A DNA stretch of 41,300 nt from Streptomyces fructofermentans (GTDB lineage Bacteria; Actinomycetota; Actinomycetes; Streptomycetales; Streptomycetaceae): positions 374,811-416,110 of the forward strand of contig NZ_BMWD01000004.1 in NCBI RefSeq assembly GCF_014651055.1. The letters are read 5' to 3'. The notes under the pieces are model-generated. The model had not been told where the DNA came from and did no database searches. It saw only the letters and a list, made by a program, of their open reading frames with translations. The position numbers were made by a program, and so were the translations under genes. Shown one piece after another: positions 32,829 through 41,125 of this stretch. The stretch's first letter is position 1, and every line of letters starts with the position of its first letter.

Positions 32829-33668
32829 CTAGTCCTTGCCGACGCCCGCGGTGGCGGTGGCGGCGGCGATCCCGGAACCGGTACGCGCCCTCCGCGCGGC
32901 GGGCACCACCAGCGGAGTACCCGTCTCCGGGTCCTCGATGACCTGGCAGCGCAGCCCGAAGACCTCCTCGACCAGACCGGCCGTGACGATGTCGCGCGGC
33001 GCGCCCTCGGCGACGACCGACCCGTCGCGCAGGGCGATCAGATGGGTGGCGTACCGGGCCGCGTGGTTGAGGTCGTGCAGCACCGCGACCAGGGTGCGGC
33101 CCTGCTCCTCGTGGAGTTCGGCGCACAGGTCGAGCACGTCGATCTGGTGCTGGATGTCGAGGTACGTGGTCGGCTCGTCCAGGAGCAGCAGCGGGGTCTG
33201 CTGGGCGAGCGCCATGGCGATCCACACGCGCTGGCGCTGCCCGCCGGAGAGTTCGTCGACGAGCCGGTCGGCGAGTTCGGCGACCCCGGTCGAGGCCATC
33301 GACTCGCGGACGATCCGCTCGTCCTCGGAGGACCACTGGCGCAGCAGCCCCTGGTGCGGGTAGCGGCCGCGTCCCACGAGGTCGCCGACGGTGATCCCGT
33401 CCGGCGCGATCGAGGACTGGGGCAGCAGCCCGAGGGTCCGCGCCACCTTCTTCGCGGGCATCGACTGGATGACCTGCCCGTCCAGCAGCACCCGGCCACT
33501 GCTCGGCCTGAGCATCCGGGACAGCGCGCGCAGCAGGGTGGACTTGCCGCAGGCGTTCGGACCGACGATCACCGTGAAGGAGTTGTCCGGTATCTCCACC
33601 GACAACTGCTCGGCGATGACGCGCTGGTCGTAGGCGAGGGTGACGTCCTCGGCGGACAGGCGGTTCAC
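32829..33668 (-). CDS. Iron-siderophore ABC transporter ATP-binding protein
   Basis: FecE/FepC-type ATPase, 279 residues, cytoplasmic. It has Walker A GPNACGKST (36-44), a Q-loop LLPQSS, the signature ELSGGQRQRV, Walker B LLLLDEPTTYLD and the switch histidine in AVLHDLNHA. An Ala/Arg-rich tail of about 35 residues follows the domain. GTG at 33668 has GGAGG 6 nt upstream. It is the third gene of the operon permease, permease, ATPase, with a 65-nt gap after the second permease. Ferric siderophore import is the usual role of this subfamily, supported here by the iron box. Confidence 0.94.
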   Translation of the reverse strand: MNRLSAEDVTLAYDQRVIAEQLSVEIPDNSFTVIVGPNACGKSTLLRALSRMLRPSSGRVLLDGQVIQSMPAKKVARTLGLLPQSSIAPDGITVGDLVGRGRYPHQGLLRQWSSEDERIVRESMASTGVAELADRLVDELSGGQRQRVWIAMALAQQTPLLLLDEPTTYLDIQHQIDVLDLCAELHEEQGRTLVAVLHDLNHAARYATHLIALRDGSVVAEGAPRDIVTAGLVEEVFGLRCQVIEDPETGTPLVVPAARRARTGSGIAAATATAGVGKD

Positions 33669-33733
33669 AGTGCTCCTCCGGGTGTTGGTGTGCGGCCCGT
33701 CGCCGGCGCCCGTACGTGTCGTCCCGCCGGCCC

Positions 33734-34825
33734 TCATATCCGGCCCGCCCTGCGCTCGGTGACCAGGAGTCCCAGCAGGTAGACACCGCCGAGCACCCCG
33801 GTCACGGCGCCGACGGGCAGCTGGTCGGCGCCGAAGGCCCGCTGCGAGGCCCAGTCCGCGACGACCAGCAGGGTGGCGCCCATGCACATCGCGGGCACCA
33901 GGTTGGGGCCCGGCGAGCGGGTCAGCCGCCGGGCGAGCTGGGGCGCGGTCAGCGCGACGAAGCCGACCGGTCCGGCGGCCGCCGTGGCCGTGGCGGTGAG
34001 CAGCACCGCGGCGGCCATCAGCAGGAGCCGGGTCCTCTCGACCCGTACGCCGAGCGCGTACGCGGTGTCGTCGCCCATCTCCAGCATGCGCAGCTCGCGG
34101 GCGTTGCCGAGGACGAGCGGCACGAGGACGGCGGACAGGCACAGCAGCGGCCAGACCTGCTCCCAGCCGCGGCCGTTGAGCGAGCCGGTCATCCAGACGA
34201 CCGCGCGGGCCGCGTCGACGAAGTCCGCCTTGGTGATCAGGTAGCCGTTGACCGCCGTGACGACCGCCGAGACGCCGATCCCGACCAGGACCAGCCGGTA
34301 GCCGTGCACGCCGCGCTTCCACGCGAGCGCGTAGATGGCGAACCCGGTGACCAGGCCGCCGGCCAGCGCCCCGGAGGTGACGGCCGCCGCGTCCCCGGAG
34401 AAGAGCACGATGACGACGAGCGCGCCCGCGGTCGCCCCCTGCCCGAGGCCGAGGACGTCCGGGCTGCCCAGCGGGTTGCGGGAGATCGCCTGGAACAGCG
34501 CGCCGCCGAGACCGAGCGCGGCCCCGACCAGCAGTCCCACCAGGACGCGCGGCAGCCGCAGTTCGTTGACGATGAACTCCTGGCCCGCGTCGCCGTTGCC
34601 CAGCAGGGTGCTGAGGACGTCCGAGGCGGGGATGGGGAAGTCGCCGGTGCCGATGAGCACGACACTCGCGGCCAGCGCGGCCACGAGCAGCAGGGCCACG
34701 ACGGTGAGCGCGCGGACGTCGACGCGCACCGACAGTCCCGCGCCGGTGCGGACCGTCCGGCCGCGGAACGGCCGGCCGGTGGCGGAAGCGGGCCCGCGTT
34801 CGGCCTGGTTGTGGGGGGTCTTCAC
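33734..34825 (-). CDS. Iron-siderophore ABC transporter permease (second)
   Basis: FecCD/BtuC-type permease, 363 residues with about nine to ten transmembrane segments. Family signatures are visible: LRLPRVLVGLLVGAALGLGGA, NPLGSPDVLGLGQGATAGA, GDDTAYALGVRVERTR and PVGFVALTAPQLARRL. An N-terminal 35-residue basic, cytoplasmic extension precedes the first helix. GTG at 34825 overlaps the first permease stop as GTGA. It pairs with the upstream permease to form a heterodimeric channel. Confidence 0.94.
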   Translation of the reverse strand: MKTPHNQAERGPASATGRPFRGRTVRTGAGLSVRVDVRALTVVALLLVAALAASVVLIGTGDFPIPASDVLSTLLGNGDAGQEFIVNELRLPRVLVGLLVGAALGLGGALFQAISRNPLGSPDVLGLGQGATAGALVVIVLFSGDAAAVTSGALAGGLVTGFAIYALAWKRGVHGYRLVLVGIGVSAVVTAVNGYLITKADFVDAARAVVWMTGSLNGRGWEQVWPLLCLSAVLVPLVLGNARELRMLEMGDDTAYALGVRVERTRLLLMAAAVLLTATATAAAGPVGFVALTAPQLARRLTRSPGPNLVPAMCMGATLLVVADWASQRAFGADQLPVGAVTGVLGGVYLLGLLVTERRAGRI

Positions 34826-35865
34826 AGCTGTGCCGTCCTCCGCCGTCGTACGAGAAGGATGAACACCGGGCCGCCGAGGACCGCCGTGACGATGCCGACC
34901 TGGAGTTCGGCGGGCCGGGCGACCATGCGGCCGACCACGTCCGCGCCGAGCAGCAGCACCGGCGACAGCACGGTGGCGTACGGCAGGATCCACCGCAGGT
35001 CGGGCCCGGTGAAGGACCGTACGACGTGCGGGACCATCAGCCCGACGAACACGATCGGCCCGCAGGCCGCGGTCGCGGCGCCGCACAGCAGGGTCGCTGC
35101 GACCATGGACAGCGCCCGGGTGCGTCCGAGACGGGCGCCGAGCGCGCGGGCGGTGTCGTCGCCCATGGCCATCGCGTTCAGCGGACGGGCGAGGGCCAGC
35201 GCGAGGACCGTGCCGATGAGCAGGAACGGCAGCACCTGCTCGATCGTGGCGTCCGTCGCCGCGGCCAGCGACCCGACCGTCCAGAAGCGCATCTTCCCGA
35301 GCGCGGCCTCGTCGAGGATCATCACGGCCTGGAGATAGCCGTACAGCGCCGCGCTGATGGCGGTTCCGGCGAGCGCGAGCCGCACGGGCGTGGCGCCACG
35401 GCTGCCGCCGAGCGCGTACACGAGCGCCCCGACGACGGCCGCGCCCGCGAAGGCGAACCACACATAGCCGCGCAGCGAGGTGACGCCGAAGAAGGTGATG
35501 GCGGTGACCACGGCCGCCGACGCGCCCGCGTTGATCCCGAGCAGCCCGGGGTCGGCCAGCGGATTGCGGGTGAGCGCCTGGAGGACGGCGCCGGACAGAC
35601 CGAGCGCGGCACCGACGAGCAGTCCGAGGACCGTACGCGACAGCCGCTCGCCGACCACTACGTCGCCGTACATGCCCGAGTCCTGGAACAGGCCGTGCCA
35701 GACCTGTTCCAGCGACAGTTCCTTCGCGCCGATCGCGATGCTCGCCACGGCGACGAGCGCCAGCAGGGCGACGGAGGCGAGCAGGCCCGCGGCACGCGCC
35801 GCACGGCGGGCGGGGGGCGCGGGGGCGGTCTCCGCGCGCGGTTCAGGAGGACTGTCGACCAACAC
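34822..35865 (-). CDS. Iron-siderophore ABC transporter permease (first)
   Basis: FecCD/BtuC-type permease, 347 residues. It shows LSRTVLGLLVGAALGLSGA, NPLADPGLLGINAGASAAV, GDDTARALGARLGRTR and GPIVFVGLMVPHVVR, paralogous to the second permease. The GTG start at 35865 has no Shine-Dalgarno site. A -10 TAGGCT 11 nt upstream implies a leader of only about 5 nt. An iron box (35870-35888) overlaps that promoter. No substrate-binding lipoprotein gene is present in the operon, so it must be supplied from elsewhere. Confidence 0.94.
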   Translation of the reverse strand: MLVDSPPEPRAETAPAPPARRAARAAGLLASVALLALVAVASIAIGAKELSLEQVWHGLFQDSGMYGDVVVGERLSRTVLGLLVGAALGLSGAVLQALTRNPLADPGLLGINAGASAAVVTAITFFGVTSLRGYVWFAFAGAAVVGALVYALGGSRGATPVRLALAGTAISAALYGYLQAVMILDEAALGKMRFWTVGSLAAATDATIEQVLPFLLIGTVLALALARPLNAMAMGDDTARALGARLGRTRALSMVAATLLCGAATAACGPIVFVGLMVPHVVRSFTGPDLRWILPYATVLSPVLLLGADVVGRMVARPAELQVGIVTAVLGGPVFILLVRRRRTAQL

Positions 35866-35869
35866 CCGG

Positions 35870-35888
35870 TTAGGTTAGCCTACCCTCG
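35870..35888. promoter_or_regulatory. Iron box (DmdR/DtxR-type operator)
   Basis: The 19-bp site begins TTAGGTTAGCCTA and matches the consensus TTAGGTTAGSCTAACCTAA at 16 of 19 positions, as recalled and compared by eye. It overlaps the leftward -10 TAGGCT (35877-35882). Iron-loaded DmdR/IdeR-type repressor would block transcription of the transporter operon. Confidence 0.85.
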
Positions 35889-36002
35889 CATGCGGGTCGG
35901 CTCCCGCACACCCGTTGACCTGCGGGACTCCCGGTCGCTGAGCCGCGGGACGCCCGTTCGGCGGTCCGCGACCCCCGTCGGTCCTCGGCGGGGGTCCCGG
36001 CA

Positions 36003-36064
36003 GACGGCCTCCGCGACCGGCCCCGGGCGGCGCCCACGACTCACCGTCGACGGCCTCCGCGACC
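36003..36064. repeat. 16-bp direct repeat between transporter and HAD genes
   Basis: GACGGCCTCCGCGACC occurs at 36003-36018 and again at 36049-36064, 46 bp apart, in the 274-nt gap between the first permease and the HAD gene. No other element is visible in that gap apart from the iron box. Confidence 0.6.
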
Positions 36065-36139
36065 CGCCGGCCGCGGCTTCCGGGCGAGCGCCTCCCCGAC
36101 CGGGGAGACGCACCGGACCGGCCCGCCCGGATGCCCCGC

Positions 36140-37168
36140 TCAGAGTCCGAGCCGTGCCAGCGCCTTGCCCGCGTCCAGTCCGCAGGACCCGTCCCCGGCC
36201 GCCGTCCAGGCGGCGGCGCACAGCGCCCGCAGCCCGTCCATCGGCTCACCACCGCCCTCCAGTTCCAGCCGTTCCGCGCCCGCCGTCGCCGTCCAGCCAC
36301 CGCAGCGGAAGCCCTCGCCCGCCGCGACGACCTCGGGCTGCCCGGTCAGCATCCCACGCAGGTCGGTGTCGACATAGGTGGGCCGGTGCTCGGGCGGTGC
36401 GGCCAGGAGCTGCGGCCCGTCCGTCACACCGGTCAGCACCAGCAGCGAGTCCACCTCGCCGTTGAACGCGCCCTCGATGTCCGTGTCGAGCCGGTCCCCC
36501 ACCACCAGGGGCCGCTTCGCCCCGGTCCGCAGAACCGTCTCCCGGTGCATCGGCGGCAGCGGCTTGCCGGCCACCTGCGGCTCGGCCCCGGTGGCGATCC
36601 GCACCACCTCCACGGCCGCGCCGTTGCCCGGGGCGATACCGCGCGCGCCGGGGATCGTCAGGTCCGTGTTGGACGCGAACCACGGCACCCCGCGCGAAAT
36701 CGCGTAACACGCCTCCGCGAAGCGCCCCCACGGCAGATCGGGCCCGCCGTATCCCTGCACGACGGCCACCGGATCGTCCTCGGCGGACTCCACGGGCTCC
36801 AGACCGCGCTCGCGCAGCGCCACCCGCAGCCCCTCCCCGCCGATCACCAGCACGCGCGCGCCCGCGGGCACCTGCTCGCTGATCAGCCGGGCCACGGCCT
36901 GCGCCGAGGTGATGACGTCCGACGCCTCCGTCGGCGTACCCAGCTCGGTGAGGTGCTCCGCGACGGCACCTGGGGTGCGCAGCGCGTTGTTGGTGACATA
37001 CGCGAGATGCATCCCGCCCGCACGGGCCGCGGCGAGCGAGTCGATCGCGTACGCGATGGCGTTCCCGCCCGCGTACACCACCCCGTCCAGATCGAGCAGC
37101 GCCGTGTCGTACGCCTCGCTCAGGGCCCGGTCACTGCCCTCGGGCCGCGTCCTCACGGTCTGGCTCAT
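36140..37168 (-). CDS. HAD-IIA family phosphatase, probable glycerol 3-phosphate phosphatase
   Basis: A 342-residue haloacid dehalogenase-type phosphatase of the NagD group. It has motif I DLDGVVY (26-32) with the two catalytic aspartates, motif II VTNNA, NTDLTIP, and motif III/IV GKP...VVGDRLDTDIEGA. A C-terminal extension of about 70 residues is rich in Ala/Gly. By synteny it corresponds to M. tuberculosis Rv1692, reported as a D,L-glycerol 3-phosphate phosphatase involved in glycerophospholipid recycling; the transfer of function is inference. ATG at 37168 has GAGGAG 9 nt upstream. It is divergent from the DUF1015 gene across 72 bp. Confidence 0.9.
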   Translation of the reverse strand: MSQTVRTRPEGSDRALSEAYDTALLDLDGVVYAGGNAIAYAIDSLAAARAGGMHLAYVTNNALRTPGAVAEHLTELGTPTEASDVITSAQAVARLISEQVPAGARVLVIGGEGLRVALRERGLEPVESAEDDPVAVVQGYGGPDLPWGRFAEACYAISRGVPWFASNTDLTIPGARGIAPGNGAAVEVVRIATGAEPQVAGKPLPPMHRETVLRTGAKRPLVVGDRLDTDIEGAFNGEVDSLLVLTGVTDGPQLLAAPPEHRPTYVDTDLRGMLTGQPEVVAAGEGFRCGGWTATAGAERLELEGGGEPMDGLRALCAAAWTAAGDGSCGLDAGKALARLGL

Positions 37169-37228
37169 TGCGCATCTCTCCTCGTTCGATCCCTTTCCCC
37201 CGATCATCCCCCACCCGGGCCGCCCACT

Positions 37229-37234
37229 TACGAT
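37229..37234 (+). promoter_or_regulatory. Candidate -10 box giving a leaderless DUF1015 mRNA
   Basis: TACGAT ends exactly 6 nt before the ATG at 37241, which would place the transcription start on the A of the start codon. No ribosome-binding site is present. A -35 was not recognised. Confidence 0.45.
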
Positions 37235-37240
37235 GCATCA

Positions 37241-38527
37241 ATGAACACTGCAGGTCCCGCGGACGTACCGGCACGCATGGGCCTTGAACTCGCCCCCTTC
37301 CGGGGCCTGCGCTACGACCCCGACCGGGTCGGCAGCCTCTCCGCCGTCACCTCCCCGCCGTACGACGTGGTCGTACGCCCCGACGGCCTGCACCACCTCG
37401 AGTCGGCGGACCCGCACAACATCGTCCGGCTGATCCTGCCCCAGGCCACCACCGCGAGCGTCCGCAACGAACAGGCGGCCGACACGCTGGACCGGTGGCT
37501 CTCGGAGGGCGTCCTGACCACGGACACCGAGCCGGGTCTGTACGTCTACGAGCAGCAGGGCGACGGACTGCTGCAACGGGGCGTCATCGGCGCGCTGCGC
37601 CTTTCGGAGCCGTCGGACGGTGTGGTGCTGCCGCACGAGGACGTCATGCCGCACGTCGTCGCGGACCGCGCGGCCCTCATGCGGGCCACCACCGCGAACC
37701 TCGAACCGCTGCTCCTCACCTACCGGGGCGACGGCGCGGCCACGGGCACGACAGCCGTCATCGAGCGCACCGCCGAACGGCCGCCCCTGCTGCGCACCAC
37801 CACGGAGGACGGCTTCCGCCACCGCCTGTGGGCCGTCACCGACCCCGCGGACCTCGCCGAGATCCGGACGGACCTCGCCCACCGGCAGGCCCTCATCGCC
37901 GATGGCCACCACCGCTGGGCCACGTACCTGCGTCTACGCGCGGAGCACACCTCGCCGAGCCCCTGGGACTTCGGCCTGGTGCTGCTGGTCGACACGGCCC
38001 GCCATCCGCTGCGCGTGCGCGCGATCCACCGGCTCCTGCACCGCCTCCCGGTCGCGGACGCCCTCGCCGCCCTCGCCGGCGACTTCCGGGTGCGACCGGT
38101 GGACGGCCCGCTGCCCGAGGCACTCGCGGCGCTGTCCGGGGCGAAGGCCGCGGGGAACGCGTTCCTCCTCGCCGGCGACGGACGCTTCCACCTCGTCGAC
38201 CGCCCGTCCCCCGAACTCCTCGGCCGTACGGTCCCTGCCGACCGGCCGGAGGCCTGGCGCACCCTCGACGCCACGGTCCTGCACGCCACGCTCCTCGACC
38301 ACGTCTGGCGCATCCCGGACGTCCCGGAGCACATCGCGTACATCCACGACACGGCCGCCACGGTCGCCAAGGCCGAACAGGACGGCGGCACGGCCGTCCT
38401 GATGCACCCGGTCCACGAAGAGGTCGTACGCGACCTCGCGAGCCAGGGCGTCACGATGCCCCGCAAGTCGACGTCCTTCGGCCCGAAGCCGGCCTCGGGC
38501 CTGGTGCTGCGCGCGCTCACCCACTGA
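37241..38527 (+). CDS. DUF1015 family protein
   Basis: A 428-residue protein of the widespread DUF1015 family (SpoIIIE-associated or serine-kinase-like in some databases; function not established). Conserved features are TSPPYDVV near residue 37, the IADGHHRWATYL motif near 215 and a C-terminal MPRKSTSFGPKPASGLVLR. The histidine pair in GHHR is the most conserved site and may be catalytic. There is no signal sequence. It is divergent from the HAD phosphatase, convergent with the TPR gene and ends in a bidirectional terminator. Confidence 0.9.
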   Translation: MNTAGPADVPARMGLELAPFRGLRYDPDRVGSLSAVTSPPYDVVVRPDGLHHLESADPHNIVRLILPQATTASVRNEQAADTLDRWLSEGVLTTDTEPGLYVYEQQGDGLLQRGVIGALRLSEPSDGVVLPHEDVMPHVVADRAALMRATTANLEPLLLTYRGDGAATGTTAVIERTAERPPLLRTTTEDGFRHRLWAVTDPADLAEIRTDLAHRQALIADGHHRWATYLRLRAEHTSPSPWDFGLVLLVDTARHPLRVRAIHRLLHRLPVADALAALAGDFRVRPVDGPLPEALAALSGAKAAGNAFLLAGDGRFHLVDRPSPELLGRTVPADRPEAWRTLDATVLHATLLDHVWRIPDVPEHIAYIHDTAATVAKAEQDGGTAVLMHPVHEEVVRDLASQGVTMPRKSTSFGPKPASGLVLRALTH

Positions 38528-38536
38528 CCGGGACAC

Positions 38537-38572
38537 GAATGGGCGGGACCCCCTCGGGGATCCCGCCCATTC
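38537..38572. terminator. Bidirectional terminator between the DUF1015 and TPR genes
   Basis: A perfect 12-bp stem (38537-38548 with 38561-38572), with further CCCC/GGGG pairing inside the loop. It lies 9 nt after the DUF1015 stop and 16 nt after the TPR gene stop on the opposite strand, so it can serve both. Confidence 0.8.
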
Positions 38573-38588
38573 ACTTCCCGCGGGGCCG

Positions 38589-40883
38589 TCAGCCCTTCAG
38601 GTCACTCTCGTCGCGGCCGTCGCCCTCGGAGTCCTCTGCCTTCTCGGCCTTGTCGGCCTTGTCGGAGACCTCGGAGACCTCGGAGACCTCGTCATCGAGG
38701 TCGCTCCCGGACTCCGGGGACTCGGTGTCCTCCTCGTCCTCCGCAGCCGCATCGGCCACCGCAGCCTCATCGGCCACGTCGGCCACCGGGACCTCGGAGT
38801 CCGCGACGGGCTCGCCCACGGCTGCCTCGTCACGGTCGTCCTCGTCGAGGGCGTCGACGAACTCGACGCCGTCCAGCTCCGCGAGCCGGTCGGAGGCGTC
38901 CGTGCTGCCGTCCTTGTCGGACTCGACGGCCTTGGCGAACCACTCACGCGCCTCGCCCTCACGCCCGGCCGCCAGCAGCGCGTCGGCGTACGCGTACCGC
39001 AGCCGCGCGGTCCAGGGCTGTACGGAGTTGGAGGCCAGCTCGGGGCTCTGCAGCGTGACGATGGCCGCGTCGAGCTGGTCCAGGTCGCGCCGCGCACCCG
39101 CCGCGACGAGCCGCATCTCGACCTGGCCGGCCTTGTCGAGCTTCTGCACCTCGGGGGCACCGGCCATGTCGAGCGCCTTCTCGGGACGCCCGAGACCACG
39201 CTCGCAGTCCGCCATGACGGGCCACAGGTCCACGTTGCCGGTCATGCGCCGGGCGGCGCGGAACTCGGCGAGCGCCTCGCTGAACTTCTGGCTCGCGTAC
39301 GCGGCGAATCCCGCGGCCTCCCGCACGGCGGCGACGCGCGACGCCAGCCGCAGCGCGACCCTGGAGTAGCCGTAGGCGCCCTCGGGGTCCTCGTCGATGA
39401 GCCGGGCCACCATGACCAGGTTCCGCGACACGTCCTCCGCGAGCCCCTTCGGCAGGCTCATCAGCTCCTGCCGTACGTCCTTGTCGATCTCGTCGCCGGT
39501 GACGTCGTCCGGGATCGGGAGCCGCCTGATCGGCTCGCGGTCACGGTCGCGCTCGTCACGGAAACGGCCACCGCCACGGCGGTCGTCGCCTCCGCGGTCG
39601 TCACGGCCGCGGAAGCCACCGCTGGGGCGTCCACGGCTGTCGTCGCGACGCGGGCCGCCACGGGGGCGGTCGTCACGGCCGCGGAACCCTCCGCGGTCGC
39701 CACCGCCACCACGGCTGTCATCACGGCGGAACCCACCGCGGTCGTCATCGCGACGGGGCGCGGGACGGTCGTCACGACGGAACGAAGGACGGTCACCGCC
39801 ACCACGGCTGTCGTCACGGCGGAACCCACCGCGGTCGTCATCGCGACGGGGAGCGGGACGGTCGTCACGACGGCCGTAGCCACCGCGATCCCGGTCGTCA
39901 CGGGCCGGACCACCGGAACGCTCGTCACGCCGGAACGGCGGCCGGCCGCCCCCACCGCCGCGGTTGTCGTCACGACGGAAGGAAGGACGATCGCGGTCGC
40001 CCCCGCCCCCACGGTTGTCATCACGCCGGAACGGCGGACGGTCACCGCCACCACGACTGTCGTCACGCCGGTTGTCGTCACGACGGAACCCTCCGCGGTC
40101 GCCACCACCACGGCTGTCGTCACGGCGGAACCCGCCGCGGTCGTCATCGCGACGGGGCGCGGGACGGTCGTCACGACGGAACGGGGGACGGTCACCGCCA
40201 CCACGGCTGTCATCACGACGGAACCCACCACGGTCGTCATCGCGGCGAGGCGCGGGACGGTCGTCACGACGGAACGGCAGGCGGTCACCGCCACCGCCCC
40301 GGTTGTCGTCGCGACGGAACCCACCGCGGTCGTCGTCACGACGGGGGGCGGGACGGTCGTCACGACGGCCGTAGCCACCGCGGTCGTCATCGCGGCGAGG
40401 AGCGGGGCGGTCGTCACGCCGGAACGGCGGCCGGCCGCCCCCACTGCCGCGGTTGTCGTCACGACGGAAGGAAGGACGATCGCGGTCGCCCCCGCCCCCA
40501 CGGTTGTCATCACGCCGGAACGGCGGACGGTCACCGCCACCACGATTGTCGTCACGCCGGTTGTCGTCACGACGGAACCCACCGCGGTCGCCACCACCAC
40601 GGCTGTCATCACGCCGGTCGTCACGCCGGAACGGCGGACGGTCACCGCCACCACCCCGGTTGTCGTCACGGCGGAACGGGGGACGGTCGCCGCCACCACG
40701 GCTGTCATCACGGCGGAAGCCGCCACGGTCGTCATCGCGGCGAGGAGCGGGGCGGTCGTCACGACGGCCGTAACCGCCACGGTCGTTGTCGCGGCGCGGG
40801 CCCCCGCGGAAGCCGCCGCGGTCACCACTGTCCCGGCGGCGCTGATCGCGCTCCGGTCGCTCGTCGGGAGAGTTGGTGGACAT
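38589..40883 (-). CDS. TPR protein with a large Arg/Asp/Gly repeat domain
   Basis: A 764-residue protein in four parts. Residues 1-18 are a short polar start. Residues about 19-447 are built from alternating FRRDD, DRGG, RPAPRRDD and NRGGGGDRPPFRRDD units, strongly charged with Arg and Asp. Residues about 455-665 are helical TPR-like repeats (YGYSRVALRLASRVAAVREAA, KFSEALAEFRAARRM, YADALLAAGREGEAREWFAKA). The last 95 or so residues are an acidic Asp/Glu/Ala/Val/Ser tail. ATG at 40883 has AGGAG 5 nt upstream. The position next to the rRNA operon matches M. tuberculosis Rv1691, a TPR protein, but the repeat domain is far longer. RNA binding or condensate formation is inferred. Confidence 0.85.
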   Translation of the reverse strand: MSTNSPDERPERDQRRRDSGDRGGFRGGPRRDNDRGGYGRRDDRPAPRRDDDRGGFRRDDSRGGGDRPPFRRDDNRGGGGDRPPFRRDDRRDDSRGGGDRGGFRRDDNRRDDNRGGGDRPPFRRDDNRGGGGDRDRPSFRRDDNRGSGGGRPPFRRDDRPAPRRDDDRGGYGRRDDRPAPRRDDDRGGFRRDDNRGGGGDRLPFRRDDRPAPRRDDDRGGFRRDDSRGGGDRPPFRRDDRPAPRRDDDRGGFRRDDSRGGGDRGGFRRDDNRRDDSRGGGDRPPFRRDDNRGGGGDRDRPSFRRDDNRGGGGGRPPFRRDERSGGPARDDRDRGGYGRRDDRPAPRRDDDRGGFRRDDSRGGGDRPSFRRDDRPAPRRDDDRGGFRRDDSRGGGGDRGGFRGRDDRPRGGPRRDDSRGRPSGGFRGRDDRGGDDRRGGGRFRDERDRDREPIRRLPIPDDVTGDEIDKDVRQELMSLPKGLAEDVSRNLVMVARLIDEDPEGAYGYSRVALRLASRVAAVREAAGFAAYASQKFSEALAEFRAARRMTGNVDLWPVMADCERGLGRPEKALDMAGAPEVQKLDKAGQVEMRLVAAGARRDLDQLDAAIVTLQSPELASNSVQPWTARLRYAYADALLAAGREGEAREWFAKAVESDKDGSTDASDRLAELDGVEFVDALDEDDRDEAAVGEPVADSEVPVADVADEAAVADAAAEDEEDTESPESGSDLDDEVSEVSEVSDKADKAEKAEDSEGDGRDESDLKG
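39600..40815. repeat. Coding repeat array of the RDD domain
   Basis: About 1.2 kb of in-frame imperfect repeats based on GGTTGTCGTCACGACGGAAC-like units (plus-strand view). A higher-order copy is present: 39924-40125 and 40413-40614 are near-identical over about 200 nt at an offset of 489 nt (163 codons). Open frames on the other strand and frames are by-products of the repeat. Confidence 0.85.
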
Positions 40884-40956
40884 GGTGACTCCTGTCATCG
40901 GTACCGCAGTCATTCTCGCGCAGCCGAGTACCCGGCGCGCTTCGGAAAAACAAAAA

Positions 40957-40997
40957 AGGACCTCTGGTCCCAGCGAGTCGCTGGGACCAGAGGTCCT
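40957..40997 (-). terminator. rRNA operon terminator
   Basis: A perfect 19-bp stem (40957-40975 with 40979-40997), 3-nt loop, followed on the minus strand by TTTTTTGTTTTT. This canonical factor-independent terminator directly follows the 5S gene. The sequence from there to 40884 holds the TPR gene promoter region, in which no clear hexamers were seen. Confidence 0.92.
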
Positions 40998-41008
40998 CCA
41001 AAAATTGT

Positions 41009-41125
41009 TCGGCGGCGTCCTACTCTCCCACAGGGTCCCCCCTGCAGTACCATCGGCGCTGTGAGGCTTAGCTTCCGGGTTCGGAATGTAACCGGGCGTT
41101 TCCCTCACGCTATGACCACCGAAAC
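41009..41125 (-). rRNA. rrf: 5S ribosomal RNA
   Basis: Minus-strand sequence starting GTTTCGGTGGTCATAGCG and containing the conserved CCGAACCCGGAAGCTAAG segment and the GGGAGAGTAGGAC 3' region. Length is about 117 nt; the ends could shift by 2-3 nt. The last gene of an rRNA operon, followed by a strong terminator. Confidence 0.95.

Noticed and set aside
39397..40773. Plus-strand open frames encoding Ser/Arg-rich repeats, and a minus-strand alternate frame rich in Thr/Val/Ala
   Set aside because: Both are reading-frame echoes of the same DNA repeat. The RDD frame has a ribosome site, continues into a TPR domain and matches a known gene position.
39600..40815. CRISPR-like appearance of regularly repeated units
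   Set aside because: The repeats are contiguous, variable in unit length, in frame and encode the RDD domain. There are no unique spacers and no cas genes.
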